The notes: generated by a model from the sequence alone, not told the origin. 64,000 nt of DNA from Acidobacteriaceae bacterium (GCA_028283655.1 JAPWKE010000003.1:2976001-3040000), one strand, 5' to 3'; positions 8,395 to 17,248 are shown, numbered from the stretch's first letter. Numbers and translations are program-made.

Positions 8395-9015
8395 ATGAAC
8401 GATCTGTTTCCCCTGAGCGATCTCTTCCCACGAATCGATGCCGCGTTGGAGTCTGCCGCAGAACGCTCCGGCACGTGGCTGGCCTGCAAACCGGGCTGCC
8501 ATCAGTGCTGCACGGGTGTCTTTGCGATCTCTCCGCTGGATGCCGAAGGGCTGCGGACCGGCCTCCAGGCCGTGAGTGAGGCGACGCGGGCAAGAGTGAT
8601 CGAGCGGGCTCGGGAGAGCGTGGCGCGGCTGCTTGCAGAGGGCTTCCCCGGCGATGCAGCTACGGGCGAACTCTTTACCGAGCCGGAGCACGAAGAGGCG
8701 TTTGAAGAGTTCGCCAACGACGAGATTTGCCCAGCGCTCGACCCGGCGACGGGAACATGCGATGTCTATGCGTGGCGGCCGGTGCAGTGCAGGACCTTCG
8801 GGCCCCCGGTACGCGATGAGGAGGAGCACCTGACCGTGTGCGAGCTTTGCTTTATCGATGCTCCTGCGGAGGAGGTCGCACGCTGCGAGATGGACCAAAG
8901 CTGGCGCGGGCTGGAGGAAGAGTTGATCGCCAAAGCCGAGGAGCGCGCAGTGATGAAAGGGCCTACGGTGGTGGCATTTGCGCTAGTGGCTTCGATGCAG
9001 AGCGTAGAGGAATAG
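8395..9015 (+). CDS. YkgJ-family cysteine-cluster protein
   Basis: A 206-residue soluble protein with the CxxxCxxCC signature of the YkgJ/PF03692 family (CKPGCHQCC, residues 31-39). A second cysteine set lies downstream (CPAL, GTCDVYAWRPVQC, CELC). The family is thought to bind zinc or an iron-sulfur centre, but its reaction is unknown. The conserved segment WRPVQCRTFGPPV is typical. It is divergently transcribed from the SDR gene, with 65 bp between the starts. No partner gene nearby points to a pathway. Confidence 0.85.
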   Translation: MNDLFPLSDLFPRIDAALESAAERSGTWLACKPGCHQCCTGVFAISPLDAEGLRTGLQAVSEATRARVIERARESVARLLAEGFPGDAATGELFTEPEHEEAFEEFANDEICPALDPATGTCDVYAWRPVQCRTFGPPVRDEEEHLTVCELCFIDAPAEEVARCEMDQSWRGLEEELIAKAEERAVMKGPTVVAFALVASMQSVEE

Positions 9016-9055
9016 AGAGTGGAGCGTACAGATAGCTGCTGCGAGGGCAGGGGAA

Positions 9056-9180
9056 AGCTTCGACGCTAAGGGCGCTAGGGTCGCAAAGCTCCGCGAAGGT
9101 CTTGTGCGGCTCGCTTGAGCGTGGTGGCGTAGTGAGCATCAAGCAGATCCTTCGCCTACAGCTCAAGATGACAAGTCAAG
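9056..9180. repeat. Intergenic repeat-like sequence
   Basis: The gap 9016-9320 holds words recalled from acidobacterial intergenic DNA, such as GACGCTAAGGGCGCTAGGGTC and GCAGATCCTTCGCC followed by CTCAAGATGACAA. The beginning and end of the gap also share a GTGTAGA/GAGTGTAG-type vocabulary with the zwf-pgl gap. No ORF is convincing here. The repeat status rests on recollection and could not be checked. Confidence 0.3.
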
Positions 9181-9232
9181 AGGCTGGCGCAGGAAGTGGA
9201 CAGCGGCGAGCGCAGAAAATATCCGCAAAAAA

Positions 9233-9274
9233 GTGAGCTGGAGAAGCGAACATACATTCGCCGATCCAGCTCAC
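9233..9274 (-). terminator. Rho-independent terminator of the 9321-10247 gene
   Basis: On the minus strand a stem of GTGAGCTGG/CCAGCTCAC (9 bp, with an inner GGCGAA/TTCGC stem) is followed by a run of six T. It lies about 45 bp beyond the stop codon of the minus-strand gene. Confidence 0.8.
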
Positions 9275-9320
9275 CTTACTGTCTACACTCTAATGTCTAC
9301 TGTTTCGCCCTCGCAGGCGA

Positions 9321-10247
9321 TTACATATTCGTGTTGCCAGCGCGCATGTCTTCGTTGAAGCTGGGCTTCGTGAAGTCGAGGCCTTCTTCGAGCGTGGCGT
9401 AGAACTCATCCTTCTTCGCAGCGAGCTTGTCCGTCGCAGCAGCCCAGCCAGCGGCCGAAACCGTGAGCAGGCCTTCGCTGGCGAGCGCCGCAGCCGCAGA
9501 GCTAAGCTCAGCAACCGTGGTGTTCAGGTACTGAGCGTCGCGCGGATCGGCAATCCAGACGGGCTGTCCGCCGCCGAGGACGTGGCTCAGCCAGAAGACC
9601 TTACCCGCAACGAAATCCTTGCGCTGCTCTGCGTCGGTGTCGTTGAAGATGAACTTGCCCTGCTTGGCCGAGTAGTAACGCGTGGTGACCGGAACCGGCT
9701 GGCGGTTGCCGCTCTTCACGAGCTCAAGCTGGCCCTGATCGAGGATCTTGCGCACAGCGTTGTAGACGAACGCTTCCGCAAACGGCTGCTCGAGCGCGCT
9801 GACAACCTCGGCGAAGGTGCGCGTCAGGGACGCGGAGATCTTCGAGTGGAGCATCGGGGCTTCGCCGTTTTCGAGGTGAATGTCGCCGTGGACGATGAAG
9901 GTGTCCGCGCCGGAGGTGGAGCCGTGGAACGGCCACGCGAAGTTGTCGAACGACAACGGCAGACCGAGCAGCGTGAGATAAACGTTCGGGCGCGGGTTCT
10001 TCAGGCGCTCGGCGATCTCGGCGAAGTACTGCTTCAATTGGTCGGCAAACTTCGGATTGCTGGCATCGAACTGCTCGCTGAGCTCCAGGTTCTCGCTCTT
10101 GGCAGGGTCGGAGGCTAGCGCAACGGTGGCGCGTGCGGTCGGATTACCGGCGAAGTCCTTACCGGGCTCAGCCGGTGTCAACACAAGGCCGGCGGCCTTG
10201 ACCGCGGCTTCCACATGCGCTCCCAGCGCGTTGGCAACAGTGCTCAT
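9321..10247 (-). CDS. Conserved-looking protein of unknown function
   Basis: A 308-residue protein with no signal peptide, TM segment or motif I recognise. The N-terminal part (about 1-110) contains NPRPNVYLTLLGLPLSFDNFAWPFHGST, followed by a histidine-rich patch IVHGDIHLENG near residues 120-130. The middle has Arg/Tyr/Lys-rich segments (TRYYSAKQGKFIFNDTD), and the C-terminal third is Ala-rich and probably helical. Codon use fits its neighbours and it has its own terminator, so it is a real gene. It stands alone between YkgJ (convergent) and the 6S RNA. I do not assign a function. Confidence 0.7.
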   Translation of the reverse strand: MSTVANALGAHVEAAVKAAGLVLTPAEPGKDFAGNPTARATVALASDPAKSENLELSEQFDASNPKFADQLKQYFAEIAERLKNPRPNVYLTLLGLPLSFDNFAWPFHGSTSGADTFIVHGDIHLENGEAPMLHSKISASLTRTFAEVVSALEQPFAEAFVYNAVRKILDQGQLELVKSGNRQPVPVTTRYYSAKQGKFIFNDTDAEQRKDFVAGKVFWLSHVLGGGQPVWIADPRDAQYLNTTVAELSSAAAALASEGLLTVSAAGWAAATDKLAAKKDEFYATLEEGLDFTKPSFNEDMRAGNTNM

Positions 10248-10371
10248 TATGTCCCTTTTCGGAAGAAAATCTCTGGCTTCATTCTACCGTTTCCTGCACC
10301 GACGTGCAGAAACCGCAGAGTTTCTACACAGGTTGCTATCCGCACAGGAGTGGGCTAGCATCTGACGACAG

Positions 10372-10563
10372 AGACCGACCTGCAAAGCAGGTGCGGGCGA
10401 CCACTGCAGGTTGAACCAATACTCTTTGAACAGGGGTTTGGCTCGTGCGAAGGTTCGGTGTGCTATGTCGGCCAGTCCCGAAAGCCTAAAGAACCTCGGC
10501 TAGACCCCACCGCTTACCGGCGGGTTCACCTGCAACTCGACTCACGGCCCAGCGGGTCGGTCT
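10372..10563 (+). ncRNA. ssrS: Probable 6S RNA
   Basis: About 190 nt fold into one long rod. A closing stem pairs AGACCGACC at 10372-10380 with GGTCGGTCT at 10555-10563. A second stem pairs TGCAGG/TGAACC (10405-10417) with GGTTCA/CCTGCA (10523-10534). Then comes an asymmetric central bubble, whose 3' side holds a small hairpin (CCGC/GCGG), followed by an apical arm (GGGGT/ACCCC, AGGTTC/GAACCT). Closing stem, central bubble with a 3'-side hairpin and apical arm is the 6S RNA architecture. The segment GGCCAGTCCCGAAAGCCTAA resembles the E. coli 6S apical region. 6S RNA binds sigma70 RNA polymerase. No clear T-run terminator follows. Confidence 0.75.
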
Positions 10564-10572
10564 TACTAAATC

Positions 10573-10603
10573 CAGGGTGTAGGGTTTAGGGCCCAGGGTT
10601 TAG
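10573..10603. repeat. Short degenerate GGGTTTA-type repeat
   Basis: Directly after the probable 6S RNA lie tandem variants of AGGGTTTAG (AGGGTGTAGGGTTTAGGG, then CAGGGTTTAG). The words look like plant-type telomere repeats but are probably a bacterial intergenic repeat. Confidence 0.4.
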
Positions 10604-10631
10604 AAAACGGCCGCAGCACCTCACCCCTCCC

Positions 10632-11348
10632 ATGCCCAGCCCCCATACTCATCGCACGCAGAAGCCTCCGTATGACGTTGAGGCGGCTGTAGCTACTTTG
10701 CGGTCTGCCGACACCAGGCTTGCAAAGCTGATCGATAAGACCGGGCCGTTCACCATGCGGCTTTCGCCGAAGCAGTCGCCGTTTGAGGCGCTGGTGGAAG
10801 CGATCATCTACCAGCAGATACATGGCAAGGCTGCGGCCAGCATTCATGGGCGCATGCTCGAAAGCTTTGCGCCAGTATGCGGGTTTGGCAAGCATCCTCT
10901 GCCAGAGCATCTGCTTGACTGCCCCAACGAGCAGTTGCGCGGCGCTGGTCTTTCGCACAATAAGACACTCGCGCTGCGCGATCTGGCAGCAAAGACTCTC
11001 GACGGCACCGTGCCGACGCTGGCGAAGATTCGCCGCATGAGTGATGACGAAGTGATCGAGCATCTGACGCAGGTTCGCGGCATCGGCCGCTGGACCGTGG
11101 AGATGATGCTGATGTTTCGCCTTGGTCGACCCGACGTTCTGCCGGTTGGCGACTACGGCGTGCGCAAAGGCTTTGCCCTGACGTTTCAGGGGCTGAAGCC
11201 TGACACAAAAGTGACCGCCGACATGCTGCCAAGCGCGGAGGTAATGGCAAAACGCGCAAAGCGCTGGCAACCTTGGCGTTCGGTGGCGAGTTGGTACATG
11301 TGGCGTGCCTGCGACCTCGCAGCAGGCAAAATCGTTCAGCCGGAGTAA
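10632..11348 (+). CDS. DNA-3-methyladenine glycosylase 2 (AlkA-like)
   Basis: A 238-residue HhH-GPD base-excision glycosylase that removes alkylated purines from DNA. The helix-hairpin-helix segment is LTQVRGIGRWTVEMMLMF (about 146-163). The catalytic aspartate is in LPVGDYGVRKG (D174). An upstream helix carries FEALVEAIIYQQIHGKAA, also typical of AlkA/MagIII-like enzymes. The AlkA N-terminal beta domain is missing, so this is the short subtype. DUF2809 follows after 6 bp and GH57/DUF3536 after that, so the three genes may be cotranscribed. No oxidised-base (OGG1) marker is evident. Confidence 0.88.
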   Translation: MPSPHTHRTQKPPYDVEAAVATLRSADTRLAKLIDKTGPFTMRLSPKQSPFEALVEAIIYQQIHGKAAASIHGRMLESFAPVCGFGKHPLPEHLLDCPNEQLRGAGLSHNKTLALRDLAAKTLDGTVPTLAKIRRMSDDEVIEHLTQVRGIGRWTVEMMLMFRLGRPDVLPVGDYGVRKGFALTFQGLKPDTKVTADMLPSAEVMAKRAKRWQPWRSVASWYMWRACDLAAGKIVQPE

Positions 11349-11354
11349 GCCGTT

Positions 11355-11783
11355 ATGCCCGCACGCCGGACACATGCAGCTCTCGCTCTTATCGCTGTCA
11401 CAACGGTGGGAATCCTGTGGAGATACGCTCCGCTGCATCTGCCGCGCTTTGCCTGGAAGTACGGTGGTTCGATGCTGTGGGCGGTGGCGGTGTACTGCCT
11501 TTGTGCGACGATTTTGCCTCGCACCTCCGCGCGCCGGCTGGCCCTGCTCAGTGCAGCGATTGCGCTAGCGGTGGAGTTCAGCCGCCTGATGGCGTGGCCG
11601 CCGCTGGATGCCTTTCGCCACACGCTGGCAGGCAAGCTTCTGCTTGGTGCGATCTTCTCCCCACACAATATTGCGGCATACTGGCTGGGAATTCTTCTCG
11701 CCGCGATGATCGATGCGCGACACGCACTTCCAGCGGATGAAAAGCCCCGGCTAGGAGCTGGCAGCCGCCATTCGGTATCCTGA
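11355..11783 (+). CDS. DUF2809 membrane protein
   Basis: A 142-residue integral membrane protein with four hydrophobic segments. Family landmarks are WKYGGSMLWAVAVYCL, the VEFSRLMAWPPLDAFRHT loop and GKLLLGAIFSPHNIAAYWLGI. These match the DUF2809 (YjgA-like) group, whose function is unknown. The start ATG lies 6 bp after the glycosylase stop and the stop is 6 bp before the next start, so it is embedded in a plus-strand operon. Nothing in the sequence suggests a transported substrate. Confidence 0.8.
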   Translation: MPARRTHAALALIAVTTVGILWRYAPLHLPRFAWKYGGSMLWAVAVYCLCATILPRTSARRLALLSAAIALAVEFSRLMAWPPLDAFRHTLAGKLLLGAIFSPHNIAAYWLGILLAAMIDARHALPADEKPRLGAGSRHSVS

Positions 11784-11788
11784 ACGCT

Positions 11789-14440
11789 ATGGCGCGTAAC
11801 GAGAATCCCGCGACACAGACCCTCGACACTGTTGAATCTACGCCGAGTGCAGCGCAGCATTACGTCTGCGTGCATGGCCACTTCTACCAGCCTCCGCGTG
11901 AGAACCCGTGGCTGGAGACGGTGGAGGTGCAGGAGTCTGCTGCGCCGTACCATGACTGGAACGAGCGCATCACCGCCGAGTGCTATGCGCCGAACGGCGC
12001 GTCGCGCATCCAGAACAAGGCCGGCGAGATTACGCGCATCATGAACAACTACTCGCGCATGAGCTTCAACTTCGGGCCCACGCTGATGAGTTGGTTGAAG
12101 GACTTTGCGCCGCGCACCTATCGCATGATTCAGGAAGCGGATGTGGCCAGCGCAGAGCGTTACAGTGGGCATGGCTCCGCGATGGCGCAGGTGTACAACC
12201 ACATCATCATGCCGCTGGCGAACGAGCGCGACGCGCGCACGCAGATCCGCTGGGGCATCGCCGACTTCGAACATCGCTTTGGACGAAAGCCTGAAGGTAT
12301 CTGGCTGGCGGAGACAGCCGTGAGCCGCTGGGTGCTCGACCTGCTTGCGCAAGAAGGCATTAAGTTCACCGTACTCGCGCCGCACCAGTGTGCCCGGGTT
12401 CGTCCGCTTGCGACATCGGAGATTGCTGAGCCGATGACCGCTTCTGAAGTAGAGGCGAGAGCGCTGCGTCATCGTGGCGCTACCGACGCGAAAGACACCG
12501 CTGATTCGAAGCCTGCGAAGGTCGCAGCTGAGGTCCAGGCCCAATGGACACAGTGGACAGAAACACCGAACTCCGACGTCGATACGACGCATCCGTATCT
12601 CGTAAAGCTTGATGAAGGCCGCTCGATCTCCGTCTTCTTTTACAACGGGCCGAACTCTCGCGCGATCGCGTTTGAAGGCCTGCTGAACTCCGGCGAGACC
12701 TTCGCACAACGCTTGCTGACGGGCATTGACGAGTCCAAGCCGAAGGACGTTCCCCAGCTTGCGCATGTAGCGACCGACGGCGAAAGCTACGGCCATCATC
12801 ATCGCCATGGCGAGATGGCGTTGAGCTATGCGATGCATTGGATCGAGCAGAACAAGCTTGCCATCTCGACAAACTACGGCGAGTTTCTGGCGAAGTTTCC
12901 GCCGCACTCTGAAGCAGAAGTGGTCGATGATTCTTCGTGGTCGTGCGCACACGGTATCGAACGCTGGCGCTCGGATTGCGGTTGCAACGGCGGCAAGCAG
13001 GGCTGGAACCAGCGTTGGCGTGCACCGCTGCGCGCCGCTCTCGACCTGCTGCGCGACCGCACAGCACCGCTGGCAGAGAACGTGGCGAAGCCGCTCTTCA
13101 AGGACCTCTGGGAAGCTCGCGATGCCTACATCCAGGTCGTGCTCGACCGCTCGCAGGAGACGATCGACAACTTCTTTGCCGAGCACACCACGCATACGTT
13201 GAACGAAGCCGAGCGCATGACGGCGTTTGAACTGCTGGAGCTCGAGCGCCACACGCAGTTGATGTACACGAGCTGCGGCTGGTTCTTCGATGAGATCTCC
13301 GGCATCGAAACGGTGCAAATTATCGCCTACGCAGGCCGTGTGCTGCAGCTTGCCGGTCAGCTTTTTGGAGCACCGGGCAAGGCTCTGGAAGCAGAGTTTC
13401 TTGCGCTGCTGGAGCAGGCAGAGTCCAACGTGCCCGAGATTGGCAACGGCGCAGAGGTTTATCGCCGCTACGTTGTGGGCGGACGGCTTGATCTCGAGCA
13501 TGTCGGCGCGCACTATGCGATCAGCTCGATCTTCCGCTCTTACCCCGACGCCGGACAGCTGTTCTGCTTCGATGTGCAGCGACGCACCTATGAGGTGCTG
13601 GCCTCGGGACGCGGGCGCTTTGCCTTCGGAGTGGCATCGTTGAAGTCACGCATCACGGAAGAGACCGAAGACGTCTGCTTCGCCGTGCTGCACCTTGGCG
13701 ACCAGAACCTCTCCGCCGCCGTGCGAGGCTACACGCCGGAAGACGAGGCGATGTGGAAGGAGTTCGAAGAGCAGGCAAAGACCGCGATCATTCGTGCGAA
13801 TCTTCCTGACCTGATCCGCCTGGTCGACCGCTTCTTTGGTGGGTCGATGTACTCCCTGACCTCGCTGTTTGCCGATGAGCAGCACCGGATTATGCAGAGC
13901 ATTCTCGACCAGACGATGGACGAGGTGGAAGGCTCGCTGACTCGCATCTATGAAGAGCACGCAACGTTGCTGCACTTCCTGACCGAGAGCAACATGCCGG
14001 TGCCTGCGGCGCTGTCGTTGACCGCAGGCTTTGCCGTCAACGCGTCGCTGCGGCGCGCGCTCGAAGGCGAAACGTACGATACCGCAGAGGTCTCGCGGCT
14101 CGTACGGCGAGCGCAGCTGGACAAGCTGACACTGGATACGCCGCTGCTGGCTTACGCCGCAGACAAGCGCATGAAGCGGGCGATGACCGCGCTGGAAGCG
14201 GCCGAACCTGCAGGAACGCTGACCGTGCTAAACGAAACGGTGGCGGTCGCCGAGAGCCTGCGGTCCCTGCCGATGGACATCAACCTGTGGCAAGCGCAGA
14301 ACATCTGGAACGATCTGCTGCAGCATGAAAGTGCTGCAGAGTGGTCGCGCGAGTGGCGTGACGGCTTCCGCAAACTGGGCGTCGCACTGAAGATCAGCGT
14401 CGACGATCTTGTGGTGGAGCACGGCGTGGCAACGTTCTAA
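11789..14440 (+). CDS. DUF3536 / GH57-like glycoside hydrolase
   Basis: An 883-residue protein. The N-terminal half is of the GH57-type (beta/alpha)7 fold: VCVHGHFYQPPRENPW, YHDWNERITAECYAPN, SFNFGPTLMSWL and PEGIWLAETAV with the likely catalytic Glu. THVATDGESYGHHHR-like sequence near residue 330 would supply the acid. The C-terminal half matches the DUF3536 extension usual for this family. GH57 enzymes act on alpha-1,4-glucans, but for DUF3536 members the substrate is not established. It is probably cytoplasmic, as no signal peptide is seen. It ends in a strong terminator shared with the opposing helicase gene. Confidence 0.85.
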   Translation: MARNENPATQTLDTVESTPSAAQHYVCVHGHFYQPPRENPWLETVEVQESAAPYHDWNERITAECYAPNGASRIQNKAGEITRIMNNYSRMSFNFGPTLMSWLKDFAPRTYRMIQEADVASAERYSGHGSAMAQVYNHIIMPLANERDARTQIRWGIADFEHRFGRKPEGIWLAETAVSRWVLDLLAQEGIKFTVLAPHQCARVRPLATSEIAEPMTASEVEARALRHRGATDAKDTADSKPAKVAAEVQAQWTQWTETPNSDVDTTHPYLVKLDEGRSISVFFYNGPNSRAIAFEGLLNSGETFAQRLLTGIDESKPKDVPQLAHVATDGESYGHHHRHGEMALSYAMHWIEQNKLAISTNYGEFLAKFPPHSEAEVVDDSSWSCAHGIERWRSDCGCNGGKQGWNQRWRAPLRAALDLLRDRTAPLAENVAKPLFKDLWEARDAYIQVVLDRSQETIDNFFAEHTTHTLNEAERMTAFELLELERHTQLMYTSCGWFFDEISGIETVQIIAYAGRVLQLAGQLFGAPGKALEAEFLALLEQAESNVPEIGNGAEVYRRYVVGGRLDLEHVGAHYAISSIFRSYPDAGQLFCFDVQRRTYEVLASGRGRFAFGVASLKSRITEETEDVCFAVLHLGDQNLSAAVRGYTPEDEAMWKEFEEQAKTAIIRANLPDLIRLVDRFFGGSMYSLTSLFADEQHRIMQSILDQTMDEVEGSLTRIYEEHATLLHFLTESNMPVPAALSLTAGFAVNASLRRALEGETYDTAEVSRLVRRAQLDKLTLDTPLLAYAADKRMKRAMTALEAAEPAGTLTVLNETVAVAESLRSLPMDINLWQAQNIWNDLLQHESAAEWSREWRDGFRKLGVALKISVDDLVVEHGVATF

Positions 14441-14458
14441 CCAGCAACGATGAACCCA

Positions 14459-14497
14459 ATAGAGAAAGGCCCGGCGCTATGCCGGGCCTTTCTCTAT
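14459..14497. terminator. Bidirectional terminator
   Basis: A 15-bp perfect stem, AGAGAAAGGCCCGGC with GCCGGGCCTTTCTCT, and a 5-base loop, extended by two more pairs. It lies between converging genes and reads as a terminator on both strands. Confidence 0.85.
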
Positions 14498-14513
14498 GCT
14501 TTCGAGACAGCGC

Positions 14514-16004
14514 TTAGCTGCTGCGACGACGACGCGGTGCGCCGGGGCGTCCGCCGGAAGCCGGACGGCCGCCGCCGTTCGAACCAGGACGTCCACCCTG
14601 CGGGCGACCCGAGTGAGGACGGCCGCCAGCACCCTTTGCGGGGCGCGGTCCACGCTGCTGTGCATGGGGAGCGCTCTCAGCAGACGACTCGTTCTTCCAC
14701 GAGCGGCTTTCCATCGCCAACAGATCGCTGATGTCCTTCACGCCCTGCTTGCCCATGTCGACAGGAGCATTGCGCTCTTCCTTCGCGAGGTTCTTGTCCG
14801 ATTCCTTCCACTGGAACTGGATCTTCAACTCGCGCTCAAGCTTACGTGCGTCACCCTTTTCGAGCGGCGTCACAAAGGTCGTCGCAACGCCCTTATTGCC
14901 TGCACGGCCGGTACGGCCAATGCGGTGAACGAAATCGTCCGAACCGTTCGGCAGATCGTAGTTCACAACATGCGCGATGTGCGCGATGTCGATGCCGCGA
15001 GCAGCAACGTCGGTCGCGACGAGGATGCGGGCGCGGCCGTCAGCAAAGCGCTTGAGCGCCTGCGTACGCTGCGACTGCGAGCGATCGCCGTGGATCACTT
15101 CAGAGGTGTGGCCGAGCTTTTCCAGCTTGCGTTCGATACGGTCCGCACCGTGCTTGGTGCGCGAGAAGACGATGTAGGTGCCTTCTTCTTCCGCCAGCAT
15201 CTTGTCGAGCTGAGCAAGCTTCTGGTCCTGCATCACGATGTAGCAACGAAGCTCAACGCGGTCAGAAGGCTTGGAGGTGTTGCCGATTTCGACACGCACC
15301 GGCTTGTTCACATACTCCTTCACGATCTCGCGAATGTTCGCGTCGAGCGTAGCGGAGTAGCACATGGTCTGGCGATCCTTGGGCTGTGCCGCAACGATGC
15401 GACGGATAGCCGGGAGGAAGCCCATGTCGAGCATGCGATCGACTTCGTCGAGCACGAGCATGTCGACGTCCTGCAGCGAGATCGCCTTGCGACGGAGGAA
15501 GTCCTCAAGACGGCCAGGCGTTGCGACAACAACGCGCGGTCCGCGCTTCAGCTCTTCGATCTGTCCGCGTTCGCTCAGACCGCCAACAACGAGAACGGCA
15601 TCGTTCTTCGTGGTGGGGCAAAGCTTGTGGAAGTTCTCCAGAACCTGCATCGCGAGTTCACGCGTGGGCAGAAGGATGAGCGCGAGAATCGGCTCCTTGT
15701 GCGTCTTGGTCGACGGCACAGAGATGTCTTCGAGGCGCTCGATCATCGGCACGAGGAAGCTGAGCGTCTTGCCCGTTCCAGTCGATGCAGTGGCGAGAAT
15801 ATCTTCGCCTTCGAGCGCGGGAGGAATTGCACCAGCCTGAACAGCCGTCGGTGTGACGTAGCCAGCCGCGCTCAGGCGGCTCTTCAGCGCATCAGAGAGC
15901 TTGAAGTCATTGAAAGTGACCGCAGAGGCATCAGCCTGGGTGATCGTGCGCGCGGGTTCAAGGGGCTTAGGGTTGAGGATGGAGTCAAGCGTGAGGTTAG
16001 ACAA
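14514..16004 (-). CDS. DEAD-box RNA helicase (DEVD variant)
   Basis: An ATP-dependent RNA helicase. The Q motif is followed by motif I (ATASTGTGKT), motif Ia (PTRELAMQV), motif II as VLDEVDRMLDMGF (DEVD instead of DEAD), motif III (SAT), and motifs V and VI (ATDVAARGIDI, HRIGRTGR). A low-complexity Gly/Pro/Arg/Ser tail of about 60 residues ends the protein and probably binds RNA. I place the start at TTG 16004, with AGGA 11 bases upstream, because an upstream ATG at 16079 adds a Cys/His-rich stretch unlike the family and lacks a ribosome site. Other starts are possible. A role in ribosome assembly or cold adaptation is common for the family. Confidence 0.85.
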   Translation of the reverse strand: MSNLTLDSILNPKPLEPARTITQADASAVTFNDFKLSDALKSRLSAAGYVTPTAVQAGAIPPALEGEDILATASTGTGKTLSFLVPMIERLEDISVPSTKTHKEPILALILLPTRELAMQVLENFHKLCPTTKNDAVLVVGGLSERGQIEELKRGPRVVVATPGRLEDFLRRKAISLQDVDMLVLDEVDRMLDMGFLPAIRRIVAAQPKDRQTMCYSATLDANIREIVKEYVNKPVRVEIGNTSKPSDRVELRCYIVMQDQKLAQLDKMLAEEEGTYIVFSRTKHGADRIERKLEKLGHTSEVIHGDRSQSQRTQALKRFADGRARILVATDVAARGIDIAHIAHVVNYDLPNGSDDFVHRIGRTGRAGNKGVATTFVTPLEKGDARKLERELKIQFQWKESDKNLAKEERNAPVDMGKQGVKDISDLLAMESRSWKNESSAESAPHAQQRGPRPAKGAGGRPHSGRPQGGRPGSNGGGRPASGGRPGAPRRRRSS

Positions 16005-16366
16005 AGTTTTCGTAATCCTGATCTTCTTGTTGATAAAGCAGTGAATCGCATGCAGAGACGCAGACGTGCGGGCACACAAAGGCCGCAGGCCATAACGTCA
16101 TGGATTCCGGGTATCAGCATTGCGTCAGGAGGGATCGAAGATCAATCTTGGGAGAGCAACGCTGCTGCACGGCGAGGTCGGCTCACAATCGAGCGACCGT
16201 CCAGCCAGAGCATCCAGCGTAGTGCTGGCAAAGCGTTCAGCGCGCGGTCTCTGGCTCGACCCGAATCCATCGGTGGTCGTCTCCCGCAGCGCCTGCGATC
16301 AAGAAACAATCGCAGATGCAATAGTAGCATGGAAAGCATAAACTCTTATAGCGAAATCAGCAGCAC
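16005..16366. other. Non-coding gap upstream of the helicase
   Basis: The only open frame here is a 65-codon minus-strand frame with no ribosome site. No hairpin or repeat stands out. Helicase promoter elements are presumably in this region but were not resolved. Confidence 0.4.
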
Positions 16367-17248
16367 TTATTTCACCGCAGGATACGGCCCGGAGCGTCCG
16401 CTCAAACCATCCATCCATCCACGCGCGAAGTACCTTAGCTTCTTCAACTTACCTTCATGCGGCTCGTAGACGACAATCTTCACCAGCTCTTTCAGGCTGA
16501 GGTAAATCTGTCCGAGACAGAACTTCAGATGGTTCCGCCAATGCCGTTTGAGCATCAGGATCTTGTTGCGTTCCTGGTAGTAACGGCGTACGGGGCTATA
16601 GTTGGCCGCCTGGAAATGCCCCTGCTTGAAGATGTGTTTGTGCAGAGTCGGCGTGCCAGGCGCATGCATGAGCACAGCCTCGGGGCACTCAAGAATCACC
16701 ATGCCCGCAGAACGCACTCGCAAACTGTATTCGTAGTCCACAGCATCGATAAAGTACTCGTCGGCAAACCACCCGACGCGATCAGTCAATGCTGTCCGCA
16801 ACAGGGTTCCGCTGGTCATGGCACCGTTCAACGTGCCGTCTTCCCCGACGAACGGCGGCAGGATCGCACCGTCCCGTTTGTCCACGTAACGCGGAACCAT
16901 CAACGCCAGCCGCTCGCCGTAGGCGCTGCCTGCAAACGAGTTCACCATCGTCTCAACGAAGCCTGGGGTAACGGTACTGTCCTGATCGAAGAGCAAAGAG
17001 TATTCATGCCCAGCGGCAAAACGCAGCCCCACATTCAAGGCTGTGGCGATCCCAAGATTCGCTCCGTTTTCGATAAGTTCAAAGTTACCCGGGGCATGGG
17101 CTCGAAGCAGAGCTAATTCCTGCTCATTCGAGCCGTTATCCACGACTACGATCTGCGCGACCTGGGGCTTTAGCGCAGCCAGATTTTCGATCACACTCTC
17201 ATCGGGGTGGTACGCAATCACTATGCCGTAAACATCCTGTACTGTCAC
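16367..17248 (-). CDS. Family 2 glycosyltransferase (rhamnosyltransferase-like)
   Basis: A 293-residue GT2 enzyme. The N-terminal nucleotide-sugar fold includes VVVDNGSNEQE and GANLGIATALNVGL. The metal-binding DXD-type motif is LLFDQDST. The acceptor side has YFIDAVDYEYSLRVRSAG, and the C-terminus is basic and helical. The pattern is like rhamnosyl/galactofuranosyl transferases of surface-polysaccharide synthesis, so the donor is probably a deoxyhexose; this is inference. Translation appears to start at GTG 17248, with AAGGTG 8 bases upstream. It is divergent from the flippase gene, and the polysaccharide cluster extends to 20554. Confidence 0.85.
   Translation of the reverse strand: MTVQDVYGIVIAYHPDESVIENLAALKPQVAQIVVVDNGSNEQELALLRAHAPGNFELIENGANLGIATALNVGLRFAAGHEYSLLFDQDSTVTPGFVETMVNSFAGSAYGERLALMVPRYVDKRDGAILPPFVGEDGTLNGAMTSGTLLRTALTDRVGWFADEYFIDAVDYEYSLRVRSAGMVILECPEAVLMHAPGTPTLHKHIFKQGHFQAANYSPVRRYYQERNKILMLKRHWRNHLKFCLGQIYLSLKELVKIVVYEPHEGKLKKLRYFARGWMDGLSGRSGPYPAVK

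Noticed and set aside
11336-13513. 725-codon minus-strand open frame
   Set aside because: Antisense to the DUF3536 gene, high GC frame; no ribosome site or family motif.
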